Shown one piece after another: positions 14,226 to 22,210 of a stretch of 33,508 nt of DNA. Origin of the DNA: Pokkaliibacter plantistimulans. GTDB taxonomy: Bacteria > Pseudomonadota > Gammaproteobacteria > Pseudomonadales > Balneatricaceae. The notes under the pieces are model-generated. The model was not told the DNA's origin. It saw only the letters and a program-made list of their open reading frames with translations, and searched no databases. The position numbers and the translations under genes are program-made. Position 1 is the stretch's first letter; each line of letters starts with the position of its first letter. The DNA lies in contig NZ_LAPT01000076.1 in the NCBI RefSeq assembly GCF_003194385.1, positions 1 through 33,508 on the forward strand. Direction: 5' to 3'.

Positions 14226-16474
14226 TAGTGGAGGCCTCCCTGGGTTTGTTCCAGCGCATCACTCTGCTGTGCTGACTGCTCCAGCCCCTGCAGATGCAGC
14301 TCATCCCACGACTCATGGTCCCCGGACGCACGCACCTCCTGCTGATGGCTGTCCAGCCAGCCCTGCAGTTCGGCAGGCAGACTGTTCAGCTGCATGCCGC
14401 CACTGGCCTGCCACCACCCTTCACCCGTGCGGTACTCATCGCGCATACGCGCTGCCAGATCCGCAATCGACTTCGGTACCAGCGCCTCGTCGGAGGCATC
14501 CCGCCCCGGCATCGGCATGCGGATTTTCCACAGCCGTCCGCCTTCGAGCAGGGCAAAGGCCTGGCCCTTCGGCAGGTTGATAATGCTACTGGGCTCAATC
14601 ATCGGCACACTGGTCGTGCTGATGGCGTCGTGCGTGGCACTGGTGAAGTCGATATCGTCGTTGGGGTTGGAATTATCATTGCTGCGTGACGTGAGCGTCT
14701 TGGCTTTCACTGACACCCGAGCCAGCTGACTGGTGAGCAGTTCTGCCGTGGCCGTCTCGCGCACGCGCAGCATGATCAGATTGTTGAAGTTACCGACCAC
14801 CTGGCCCGCCTTGGCGACGCTGCCCATTTTGACCGTGATGTCGCTTGCGGTCTGAGTGTACGCCGTGACCTGAATACCGGCCCCGCCGCCTTTGTTGATG
14901 AGCGGCACAAACTCATCGCCCATCAACTCGTTGACCTCATCGGCGTGGAGGTTAATCACGGCGCTGCTGCGGGCGCCCTTGGCATCATCAGGCAGTGCCG
15001 GCAGACCGTCATCGATCCCGAATTTGTAGATATGTCCGGCAACCGATACGAGGTCTGCAAACATCGAGTTACCGACCGCGGCGGCGATCTCAGGATCCGA
15101 CAGGGCATCGAGGCCGACATAGACAATGCCGCGCTTACGGATAATCTGCTGCCAGTCGAAGATCGGGCGTGGGTCGCTCAGATCGAGATAGTTCGGGGCC
15201 AACAATTGCGCGATCTTGCCGCTGGTAAGTTTTTCCAGCAGAGGAAGTAACGACGCCACGATCTTGTCGAAGTATGTTTTGTCGTAGCGCACGGCTGATT
15301 TCAGGCCATCCATCACCGGATCGTAAATCCGTTTCATTGTCAGGAACTGTTCGAGTGCAATGACGCGCTTCTCTCTCCCCTGCATGTGCCTGGGGGTATT
15401 TTTTTCGTTAATGCGGCCTTCCATGTCCGCGATGGTTTTGAACACTTCAGGGTCATCACGGAAGTACCATGTCGCGTAATCAAGAAACAGGGCATCGATG
15501 TTGACCACATGCTGGCTGATTTGCAGATAGTCCGGGCGCCGCCCCAGCGCCACCAGAGCACGGGCGATGATATTGATAAAGCGCCATGCAAATTCGCGAA
15601 AGGCCGCGCTATTGCCTTCTCCCGACAGCTGCCCGGAGATACGGCTGGCCACCTCAGAGATACGCCCGAAACGCCCGACCGCATTGTAGCGGGCCGAGAT
15701 TTCTGGCCAGCCGAGGTGAAATACATAAAACGAGTCTTCACGACCCGCCCGTCGGGCCTCGGCCCACATGCGCAGCAGCATGTCCGCGTCGCCTTTGGGA
15801 TCAAAGAAAATGGTGGTTTCCCCACGGCGAATATCCTGGGTCACCATCAGCTCAGCCAGTCGGGTTTTACCGACACGGGTGGTGCCGAGTACCAGGGTGT
15901 GGCCGACGCGCTCACGCAGTGGCAACAGCACTTGTCGCTCGTCCGGCTCGACGGCGTGATACAACGGACTGCCGCCGACAGGCGGTACGGGCCGCACCGG
16001 ATTGAGCACATGATCCCAGCTCAACAATCTAACAACACTGCGGGCGATCAGGCGGTCGGAGTCCCCCAGCTGCTCCTCCAGCCGCCGCGCTTTTTCCCAT
16101 ACCTTGGGCTGCTCAACGTACTTGCGCACCTCGGGCTCCAGGGCAGAATGCAGCCGCTGGGTATGACGCTGATCCCAGCGAAAGCCCATTCCGAGATACA
16201 GCGCATTACGGCTGGTCGGAATCTGTGAGCTCGTCATTTCAAACCGCGGCAGACGACGCATATTGCGGCGGTAGCGCAGCACCACAGACGCCTCATTCCA
16301 GCGCACCCAGGCCAACACACCAAAGCCGCAGGCCACGCCATAACCCACTGAGGGTGTAAGAGCCAGCGACCAGGGCGCAGTGGCTGACACAAAAGCCGCC
16401 GACACGGCCACCGCCACGGTATTAAGCTCCACCGCCGGGCGCAGCAACGACTCAATGACATGCTTGTCGGTCAT
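14225..16474 (-). CDS. traD: Type IV coupling protein TraD (TIGR03743 type)
   Basis: 749 residues. Two N-terminal transmembrane helices (about 15-60), then the FtsK/VirD4-like motor domain: Walker A LGTTRVGKT at about residue 200 and Walker B NLHADEVNEL at about 510, followed by GGAGIQVTAYTQTASDI, typical of coupling ATPases. The C-terminal 60 residues are Gln/Glu/Ser-rich and probably contact the relaxosome. TraD brings the relaxase-DNA complex to the T4SS channel. The ATG overlaps the preceding gene's TGA (ATGA), and TIGR03747 follows with a one-base overlap. The relaxase itself is not in the window. Confidence 0.95.
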   Translation of the reverse strand: MTDKHVIESLLRPAVELNTVAVAVSAAFVSATAPWSLALTPSVGYGVACGFGVLAWVRWNEASVVLRYRRNMRRLPRFEMTSSQIPTSRNALYLGMGFRWDQRHTQRLHSALEPEVRKYVEQPKVWEKARRLEEQLGDSDRLIARSVVRLLSWDHVLNPVRPVPPVGGSPLYHAVEPDERQVLLPLRERVGHTLVLGTTRVGKTRLAELMVTQDIRRGETTIFFDPKGDADMLLRMWAEARRAGREDSFYVFHLGWPEISARYNAVGRFGRISEVASRISGQLSGEGNSAAFREFAWRFINIIARALVALGRRPDYLQISQHVVNIDALFLDYATWYFRDDPEVFKTIADMEGRINEKNTPRHMQGREKRVIALEQFLTMKRIYDPVMDGLKSAVRYDKTYFDKIVASLLPLLEKLTSGKIAQLLAPNYLDLSDPRPIFDWQQIIRKRGIVYVGLDALSDPEIAAAVGNSMFADLVSVAGHIYKFGIDDGLPALPDDAKGARSSAVINLHADEVNELMGDEFVPLINKGGGAGIQVTAYTQTASDITVKMGSVAKAGQVVGNFNNLIMLRVRETATAELLTSQLARVSVKAKTLTSRSNDNSNPNDDIDFTSATHDAISTTSVPMIEPSSIINLPKGQAFALLEGGRLWKIRMPMPGRDASDEALVPKSIADLAARMRDEYRTGEGWWQASGGMQLNSLPAELQGWLDSHQQEVRASGDHESWDELHLQGLEQSAQQSDALEQTQGGLH

Positions 16475-17169
16475 GCCTGCTCCCCCTCCGCACGCTCCGC
16501 ATCCTCACCCGCTAACAACCCTTGGGCGGCGACCAGCAGCCCACTCACCCGTTCAGCACTGAAGCCCAGCAGCCTGATCAACGTGGCGCCGAGGCTGTCA
16601 TCCATACGCAGCTGCCGCTCACGGACCAGCTGCACGATGGCGATCATACGGGCATCCCGTCCGACCCACTCACGGGGAATGGCAGAGCGGTGCAGCTGCG
16701 CCTGCCGGTCGAACACCAGCGTCCAGGTAATCGGCGACATCACATCAAGATAGTGCGCGGTATAACGCTCACACAGCGCAAACAGCCCGGAGCGATCAGG
16801 GCACATCACCGCTTGCAGATCCGCATGACTCACTGACTCGTCCAGCACCCCCCGTGCCCGGCGCACCATCGGAATCAACGCTCTGGCTGCATCCTCCACC
16901 ACCTGTGCGGCTACCCCGGCAGCGCAGCGCGACAGATCCGGGTGCATGTTCAGCCGTGCCCAGGCCTGGCTGAACGCCAACCCTTCTTCGGCCATGCCGA
17001 CAGGATCCGCATGCAGTGACGCGGGGCGGGGAGGGCGATCCTCATCCAGCGCTTGGCGCAGGGCCAACTCAGCCAGTCGGCTCTTGCCGACGCGGGTGGT
17101 GCCAAACGTTGCTCTGTGTCCGTGTATTCCGGGGATTCCGGGTAACCGCACTCCCTTTAACATACTCAT
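16471..17169 (-). CDS. Small Walker-A protein coupled to TraD, unknown function
   Basis: 232 residues. GTTRVGKS at residues 23-30 is nearly identical to the TraD Walker A (GTTRVGKT), and the flanking RLAEL is shared too, but there is no membrane anchor and I see no Walker B. The rest is Arg/Ala-rich and mostly helical, with YTAHYLDVMSPITWTLVFDR and LGATLIRLLGFSAERVSGLL. GGGAGA is 6 nt before ATG 17169. It overlaps traD by ATGA, so the proteins are probably made in step. It may be a nucleotide-binding partner of TraD, or a degenerate paralogue of its N-terminal motor segment. Family not recognised with confidence. Confidence 0.75.
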   Translation of the reverse strand: MSMLKGVRLPGIPGIHGHRATFGTTRVGKSRLAELALRQALDEDRPPRPASLHADPVGMAEEGLAFSQAWARLNMHPDLSRCAAGVAAQVVEDAARALIPMVRRARGVLDESVSHADLQAVMCPDRSGLFALCERYTAHYLDVMSPITWTLVFDRQAQLHRSAIPREWVGRDARMIAIVQLVRERQLRMDDSLGATLIRLLGFSAERVSGLLVAAQGLLAGEDAERAEGEQA

Positions 17170-17180
17170 TCAGTGTCTCC

Positions 17181-17720
17181 CTATTGCTCGATGGCCGTGG
17201 CCGTGATCAGTACCGGATAACCAGAAAGGCGCAGCCGTGAGGCCATGTCATCGGCGGATTCCGGCACCAGCGGTACCCCGGGCACCCTGCGCTGCAGCTC
17301 AGCCAGTTGCGCCGCCGTCTGCGCATTCACGACCACCCCGGTGGCCCCCAGTTGCTGCAACTGTGCCGCGCGGACGCTGAGCCACTGCAGGCTCAGGTTG
17401 TCGTAGCCGACCAGAAACAGCGGCGTCATCCCCGGCAGACTCACGGCACGCCGAGCCACGCGCCCAGGCTGCAACTGACTGCTCACTGGCAGCCTGTCGA
17501 CCACACTCACCTGACGGGGCAGACCTGCCGCTGCCAGAGGAGGGCGTACCGGCGCGGGCTCTCCTGCGATCTCCGGGTCTGACACATTGCTGATCGGTGA
17601 GTAATACGGCTGTGCCGGCACGCCGCCGTGATCCGCCACGACCTCCAGCGCCATGGCCTGACTCATCGCCAAAGCCAACATCCACCCCAGTACACCCGGT
17701 ACAAGCTGCTTACCCTGCAT
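17181..17720 (-). CDS. ICE protein, TIGR03765/PFL_4695 type
   Basis: 179 residues with a signal peptide (MLALAMSQAMA-LE). The mature N-terminus, LEVVADHGGVPAQPYYSPI, is the family signature, and the C-terminus ends with SADDMASRLRLSGYPVLIT, also typical. A central segment (LSLQWLSVRAAQLQQLGATG) is likewise conserved. These are periplasmic proteins of unknown biochemical role, always upstream of traD. ATG 17720 has AAGGAG 6 nt upstream; ATG 17723 would leave only 3 nt. Confidence 0.9.
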   Translation of the reverse strand: MQGKQLVPGVLGWMLALAMSQAMALEVVADHGGVPAQPYYSPISNVSDPEIAGEPAPVRPPLAAAGLPRQVSVVDRLPVSSQLQPGRVARRAVSLPGMTPLFLVGYDNLSLQWLSVRAAQLQQLGATGVVVNAQTAAQLAELQRRVPGVPLVPESADDMASRLRLSGYPVLITATAIEQ

Positions 17721-17747
17721 CATCCACTCCTTATCCCTACTCAATGG

Positions 17748-18317
17748 CTAAACACTCACGCCGAGCTTGCGCAGAAAGCGCCTGATCGTCGCCCGGTACT
17801 TCGCCGCGGGCTCACCCCCTGCAGGCCGGTGATACCGGCCTGCAGCCCAGATCCAGTCCTCTACCGCATTCGATTGGCTGCCTTTGCTGGCCTCAAACTG
17901 CTCACGCAGGATCTGCGCCGCCGTGCGCAGATTCAGCATCGGATCCAGCCCCGCGCAAGGGGAGGCGAACCGATGGCCATGGACACCGATGTTCACCTGA
18001 GCCAGCCCCACATCGACATTGCCGGGCCGGTAGTTTGTCAGCGCCTCCTGCAGGGCACGGCAGGCCTCGGCGCGGGAGTGATAACGAAAGCCCTTACCGG
18101 CGACGTTCAGCGTCCACGGCCATGGACTGAAACGGCCATCCACCAAACCAGCATTGCTTTCGGCCTGCGTCAGGGCATAGAGCAGCACATCCGGCACTGC
18201 CGCCTCCTGTGCCACCACCTGAAACGACGGCGGTGGCACAAAGCGGGTTGTGGCCGCCGCCGACGTGCCTAACCACCCTGACAGCAGTGCAGAGAGCAAC
18301 AGACAACGCCGGCTCAT
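17748..18317 (-). CDS. Lytic transglycosylase (SLT domain)
   Basis: 189 residues with a signal peptide (LLSALLSGWLGTSAA). The SLT-like domain includes VPDVLLYALTQAESNAGLVD, with the probable catalytic Glu in QAES, then VDVGLAQVNIGVHGHRF and a late segment NLRTAAQILREQFEAS. Such enzymes open peptidoglycan for passage of the T4SS (a VirB1 analogue). The ATG overlaps the preceding TGA. The position between TIGR03759 and TIGR03765 is the conserved one. Confidence 0.92.
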   Translation of the reverse strand: MSRRCLLLSALLSGWLGTSAAATTRFVPPPSFQVVAQEAAVPDVLLYALTQAESNAGLVDGRFSPWPWTLNVAGKGFRYHSRAEACRALQEALTNYRPGNVDVGLAQVNIGVHGHRFASPCAGLDPMLNLRTAAQILREQFEASKGSQSNAVEDWIWAAGRYHRPAGGEPAAKYRATIRRFLRKLGVSV

Positions 18318-19114
18318 TGCGGCTCACGCACAATGCGCCATTCACCGGCTATCTGCTGCATCATCCCGGGCAAGTCCCCGGCATGAGCCGCCCCGGCCAT
18401 GGCGGCCCAGGTGCCGTTATCATGGTTGAGGGTGATGTGTTTTGACGTGACGGCGGCAGGGCTGATACCCCGGGCCAGCGCCCACAACTGAATGGTTCGG
18501 TCGTTACCCTCACTGCCGACCAGATAGATGTCGATCGGACGGTTCTGGCTCAGTAGTTTTTTCAGCTCACGATCACAGAGCACGCAGTTATCTCGCACAA
18601 AGAGTGCGACCCGTCCCGCACTCATGACATCCACAGAGGGCACAGCAGGCTGACCAGCCCCGAAGGGAGACGCAGAAGTTGTGGGTGACGACCTGGCTAG
18701 CCCCATGATGGGCTGCGTGGTGGGGAGTAGCCGTGCCCAGGCCGCATCAACCGCTTTCTGGAATGCCAACTCCCGCTCCACCCGAGCGGCTTCTGCTTTG
18801 ACAAACAGCTCGGCGTAATGCCGGCGCTCTGCGTCTGTCTTAGCGGTGACCCCAAGGGTGGTAACCGGGTCCAGCCCCGGTGACCATATTCCTCGCTGAC
18901 CGGCCATGGCCTGCTGATACTGGCTCCACTCATCGGCGCTCAGCCCCCACTCCGCGGCGGTGGCAGTCGAGTCGACGGCCTGTGATTGCACCCCCTGAGA
19001 CTGAGTAGCCTGCGACTGGGTCGCCTGAGACTGAGAGGTGCCCACTGAGCCTGCCAGACACGATCCTGCCACCGACAGCGATACCCCCAGAACGAGCCAC
19101 GTTAGCGACCTCAT
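18314..19114 (-). CDS. ICE protein, TIGR03759 type, with CxxC thioredoxin-like segment
   Basis: 266 residues with a signal peptide (VLGVSLSVAGSCLA). A low-complexity stretch (repeated Ser-Gln-Ala-Thr-Gln) follows, then the family block LSADEWSQYQQAMAGQRGIW and PGLDPVTTLGVTAKTDAERR. The C-terminal part contains FVRDNCVLCDRELKKLL, a CxxC motif near residue 176 resembling thioredoxin/glutaredoxin folds, so a disulfide role in the periplasm is possible. Coupled by ATGA overlaps at both ends. Confidence 0.9.
   Translation of the reverse strand: MRSLTWLVLGVSLSVAGSCLAGSVGTSQSQATQSQATQSQGVQSQAVDSTATAAEWGLSADEWSQYQQAMAGQRGIWSPGLDPVTTLGVTAKTDAERRHYAELFVKAEAARVERELAFQKAVDAAWARLLPTTQPIMGLARSSPTTSASPFGAGQPAVPSVDVMSAGRVALFVRDNCVLCDRELKKLLSQNRPIDIYLVGSEGNDRTIQLWALARGISPAAVTSKHITLNHDNGTWAAMAGAAHAGDLPGMMQQIAGEWRIVREPQ
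18980..19036. repeat. 15-bp tandem repeats coding SQATQ
   Basis: Three to four imperfect 15-bp units in the N-terminal coding region of the TIGR03759 gene encode repeated Ser-Gln-(Ala/Gly)-(Thr/Val)-Gln. They lie directly after the signal peptide and keep frame, so unit number could vary without disrupting the gene. Confidence 0.7.
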
Positions 19115-19947
19115 AACGCCACCTCCTGCGACCGGCCACCGACCTGGAACACCGCGCGTCCATCGCCCATGGACTGCAGTCTCCAGCCGGAATAAACGCT
19201 CCCCACTTTCAGCAACACGACCTGCGATAGCGATGCTGTTGCAGAGGGCGCGACCGACAAAAAGGACTCACCGCCCCTGACTTCGACCCCCAGTACCATA
19301 AATGGAGGTACTAACACCCGTGGCTTACTTACCGCGCGGGGCGCTGGCTTTTTTACCGTGGTCGACGCCACCTGCCGTGCCTGAACAGCTGCAGCGGCAT
19401 TGGCCTCCACCTGAGCTGACTGCGCATCGAGACGGGCCGACATCACGGTGAGTGATGATTCCGTAACACCCAGTCGATCAGCGATACCAGCCACTACTTT
19501 GTGCAACTCATCGGTCATTGCACCGCTGGCTCCCTGGCTGCGCTCCAGTTCATCAACTCGACTCGCCAGCCCGACAAGACCATTTGAGGTGGACGACAAT
19601 GCCGTCAATTTCTGTTCCAGGCCCGTGGTATAGCTGCGCAGCTCATTCAACTCCATTTCCACCGCCTGGGCCTGAGCATTGATTACCGCTGACTGCTGCC
19701 GGTCGCTCGAACCCAGCTGCAGGTTCTGATAGATCCCAAAACCCGACACCCCTAACGCTAGTACACCCGAGAACAGAGCCAGCACGGCCAGGCCATTACC
19801 TGAACGCGATACAACACGTCCACCACGCTGCCCATGTTGTGATTCCCCCGCCCCAATCGACGACTGATGAGGTGCCTGCTGAATAATGGGCTGGTTGTCA
19901 TCAAGCACATCCAGTGCGGAGCGCTGCTTTTCCATATCCTGAGTCAT
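19111..19947 (-). CDS. Single-pass membrane protein with coiled coil, in PilL operon
   Basis: 278 residues: a cytoplasmic N-terminus, one transmembrane helix (about 49-70, GLAVLALFSGVLALGVSGFGIY), a periplasmic coiled coil (about 85-175) and a compact C-terminal beta domain beginning PPFMVLGVEVRGGESFLSVA and ending WRLQSMGDGRAVFQVGG. That C-terminal pattern resembles PilP-like or TraP-like domains, but I cannot name the family with confidence. GGGGG precedes ATG 19947 by 5 nt. It is coupled to TIGR03759 by an ATGA overlap and follows the PilL-like gene by 11 bp, so it belongs to the transfer apparatus. Confidence 0.75.
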   Translation of the reverse strand: MTQDMEKQRSALDVLDDNQPIIQQAPHQSSIGAGESQHGQRGGRVVSRSGNGLAVLALFSGVLALGVSGFGIYQNLQLGSSDRQQSAVINAQAQAVEMELNELRSYTTGLEQKLTALSSTSNGLVGLASRVDELERSQGASGAMTDELHKVVAGIADRLGVTESSLTVMSARLDAQSAQVEANAAAAVQARQVASTTVKKPAPRAVSKPRVLVPPFMVLGVEVRGGESFLSVAPSATASLSQVVLLKVGSVYSGWRLQSMGDGRAVFQVGGRSQEVAL

Positions 19948-19958
19948 TTCTGCCCCCT

Positions 19959-20642
19959 TTACCGATCACCGGACTGACGACGTGGAGGATGAGTGAGAGT
20001 CGGCTCAGCGTTAGAGTCCTCCATGACATCCTGTGGCACCTTCACAGTCACCAGCTCTGACGTGCTGACATCCACCACCTCTGCCGGTGCGGCATAACCC
20101 GGGCGAGGCACGTACTGCACCAGGCGGTGCAGTTCATCCACTTGTACCTGCCAGGCAGGACCTCCCAAGATTTGCAGCGCATCCCGGAGCGTCATCGGCC
20201 CAATGCGGTAAAGCGGTGCCGGCAACTGTGCGGTATAGAGCGGGTCGGTCACGGAGGAAGGGGCCGCCAGGCTGTAGCCCGACTTGGCCAGGACATAGCG
20301 CACGGCATCACCCACACTGGGCGACATGGAGGTAGGAATCTGGATATCGATGATCTGTGCCATCAGATCGCGCTGGGCCACGGTTGGACCCACTGCTACC
20401 TCGGTATAACGGCCATAGGTAACAGTCGCAGGGGATGCCCCCGCTTCGACACCCGGCAGATCGCCTGCATAGACATCAGGCGCAATCAGGTAGGGGCTGA
20501 CCGACGATACAGGTTCAGGGGCCGGTTTAGGTTGCTGCTGGGCACACCCGGCCAGCACACCGCAGGCCAGCGCAACAGCCAGACCGGCAAACAGGGGAGT
20601 ACGCCACTGGCGATAACGGATGGGATAGAACGGACTGCTCAT
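19959..20642 (-). CDS. pilL: PilL-like lipoprotein, TIGR03748 type
   Basis: 227 residues. Lipoprotein signal: hydrophobic LFAGLAVALACGVLAG-C. The mature part carries PYLIAPDVYAGDLPG near the N-terminus and the family core VGDAVRYVLAKSGYSLA, then APLYRIGPMTLRDALQILGG and VDELHRLVQYVPRPG, resembling secretin-associated N domains. In this T4SS family it is annotated as the PilL N-terminal domain, associated with type IV pili and mating. GAGG is 5 nt before ATG 20642. It opens the operon running to TIGR03747 and is preceded by dyad copy 3. Confidence 0.88.
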   Translation of the reverse strand: MSSPFYPIRYRQWRTPLFAGLAVALACGVLAGCAQQQPKPAPEPVSSVSPYLIAPDVYAGDLPGVEAGASPATVTYGRYTEVAVGPTVAQRDLMAQIIDIQIPTSMSPSVGDAVRYVLAKSGYSLAAPSSVTDPLYTAQLPAPLYRIGPMTLRDALQILGGPAWQVQVDELHRLVQYVPRPGYAAPAEVVDVSTSELVTVKVPQDVMEDSNAEPTLTHPPRRQSGDR

Positions 20643-20705
20643 AGGAACCTCGCGACAACGTTGTGCGAGGCACAGTGCCGCAGGTGACTGAGCGCGTCAG
20701 TAAAC

Positions 20706-20730
20706 AACCCTAACGGAGCAAGCGAGGGTT
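20706..20730 (-). promoter_or_regulatory. Repeated dyad, copy 3
   Basis: Perfect AACCCT-N13-AGGGTT followed by GTTTACTG on the minus strand, 63 nt upstream of the PilL-like start and just after the terminator of the upstream regulator gene. It marks the leader of the PilL-TraD operon. Confidence 0.65.
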
Positions 20731-20739
20731 TATTGCCCC

Positions 20740-20767
20740 CACAACAAAATGAGGCTCACGCGGAGCC
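20740..20767 (-). terminator. Terminator of the putative regulator gene
   Basis: Stem GGCTC/GAGCC (20753-20757, 20763-20767), 5-nt loop, followed on the minus strand by TCATTTTGTTG. It separates the regulator gene (stop at 20805) from the PilL operon. Confidence 0.65.
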
Positions 20768-20804
20768 CCATTCGGTCATCAAAAACAACAACATCAAAAC
20801 AGGA

Positions 20805-21698
20805 TCAACTGGACGTCGTGGCCGTGCGTTCAATGCCCTGACGACGCAGAGCATCACGCTCCGCTTTAGGTATGCGATGACACAGATTGTCCTGCGTCTT
20901 CCCGACTATTTCAGCCACGTCCCGCAGCATGATGTTGTGAGACAGCATCTCACGCGCCACCTCCAGTGCATTGCGGCCCCCGGAGATCATCTGGCGGTAC
21001 TCATCCAGGCGTTTGGCATCCAGCTCTTCCATCGACTTGGCCGAGTAATAGCTGCCGGGTAACTCTGCCACAAGCTTCTCAGGATCAATAGCACACTCGG
21101 ACGTGTCCCGCTTGGGCCAGAGAGTTTTCTTCTTGCCATACAGGGCGGCGACATCCACCCCAAAAACAGCCACAACGTCCTGAGTCACTCCATCGTGAGT
21201 CCCTAAACGTGCATTCAAGGTATCCATCAAGCGCCCAGTTCTCATGGCGCTGTGTTTTTCAAGAATCGACTGAGCCAGGTCATCTTTACTCTGCAAGGCC
21301 TTCTGCTGGCCATACAATTTGAACAGCACGTAGATGACGACCGCACCCTCGACATTGGCCTCGTACAGCGCTGCAACAACAGCAGGGTAATCATAGTCAT
21401 AGCCTGCACCACCAAACACTGCCTCCTGATAGATGCCGATCATATCGACCCCCAAGGCAGTACGGACATCCAGCTGCATGCGGGTGTACACCTCGGGGCG
21501 GCGATGACCGGGGACTTCTAACTTGTCTAGCAGTGTTGGGTAAGGCATACCGACAAAATCAGCCAAAAAGCCCAGTTTGATACCGCGCTTCCGCAACAAC
21601 ACATACAGGCACACACTGGCAGGCACCTGCAGTTCATACAGCTGTTCTGTCAGCAGAGTGAGTTTAGGATCGTCATGGTAGTCAGTCGGTATCATCAT
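20805..21698 (-). CDS. Putative regulator with repeated helical units
   Basis: 297 residues, all-helical in appearance. Two units share a layout: VCLYVLLRKRGIKLGFLADF...LGVDMIGIY (about 24-85) and VVIYVLFKLYGQQKALQSKD...FGVDVAALY (about 102-180). A third C-terminal segment (ALEVAREMLSHNIMLRDVAE and IVGKTQDNLCHRI) looks like a helix-turn-helix. GGAG lies 4 nt before ATG 21698 and 7 nt before ATG 21695. It is a single-gene unit between two terminators, next to the PilL operon. DNA-binding and regulation of transfer are inferred from architecture and position; I do not recognise the family. Confidence 0.6.
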   Translation of the reverse strand: MMIPTDYHDDPKLTLLTEQLYELQVPASVCLYVLLRKRGIKLGFLADFVGMPYPTLLDKLEVPGHRRPEVYTRMQLDVRTALGVDMIGIYQEAVFGGAGYDYDYPAVVAALYEANVEGAVVIYVLFKLYGQQKALQSKDDLAQSILEKHSAMRTGRLMDTLNARLGTHDGVTQDVVAVFGVDVAALYGKKKTLWPKRDTSECAIDPEKLVAELPGSYYSAKSMEELDAKRLDEYRQMISGGRNALEVAREMLSHNIMLRDVAEIVGKTQDNLCHRIPKAERDALRRQGIERTATTSS

Positions 21699-21816
21699 CG
21701 TTCTCCGTAGCCGTCTCTCCCGTCCCGAATGCATAGCGCAACGTGCGGTGGTGCTGTGTGCTGGTGGCTCATTTAAGTGGTATGTCAATATAAATGATAT
21801 AGACAAATGCCGCCGA

Positions 21817-21840
21817 GTTACAAAGTTTCGGGGTTACAAA
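21817..21840. promoter_or_regulatory. Direct repeat GTTACAAA upstream of the putative regulator
   Basis: GTTACAAA occurs at 21817-21824 and 21833-21840, 16 bp apart, about 120 bp upstream of the regulator gene. On the minus strand TTGTAA followed 16 nt later by TATATC is a plausible promoter reading into it. The repeats could be an operator. Confidence 0.35.
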
Positions 21841-21870
21841 ACACGTCATGATGCCTACCCCAGACCCAGC

Positions 21871-21899
21871 AGAAACAAAAACGGCCCCCGAAGGAGCCG
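21871..21899 (-). terminator. Terminator with UUCG tetraloop
   Basis: Minus-strand stem CGGCTCC/GGGGCCG closes a TTCG tetraloop (one G-U pair) and is followed by TTTTTGTTT. It ends the leftward accessory block after the gene at 21936. Confidence 0.85.
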
Positions 21900-21935
21900 C
21901 ACATCACGTCGTTTATCACGACCAAAGAGAAAGGA

Positions 21936-22172
21936 TCAGTTTGCCGCTGACGCTGATGCAGCAAACAGGGCATCCCACTCGGTTTTTAGAACACACCCCT
22001 CCCCGGGCACCATAGCCCAGGGCGCGTCATCTAGTAGACTATGGAGTTCGGCGATACGCAGATCCGTATCGTCTGTCTCCTGGCCCATAGCACACGCAAG
22101 TAGTTGTTGGTCCAGTTCGTCCTGCAGCTGCAGGAAGTGAGACTGGGTCATGGGTTGAGTCAGTTCAGCCAT
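21936..22172 (-). CDS. Small acidic hypothetical protein
   Basis: 78 residues, acidic and predicted helical, with FLQLQDELDQQLLACAMGQE and RIAELHSLLDDAPWAMVP. A perfect GGAGG lies 5 nt before ATG 22172. It is the last gene of the accessory block before the UUCG terminator. Small acidic ICE proteins are sometimes DNA mimics or antirestriction factors, but nothing here establishes that. Confidence 0.6.
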   Translation of the reverse strand: MAELTQPMTQSHFLQLQDELDQQLLACAMGQETDDTDLRIAELHSLLDDAPWAMVPGEGCVLKTEWDALFAASASAAN

Positions 22173-22210
22173 GGTGGCCTCCAAAGGTTATGTTGAGTTG
22201 AGTAGTTGAG

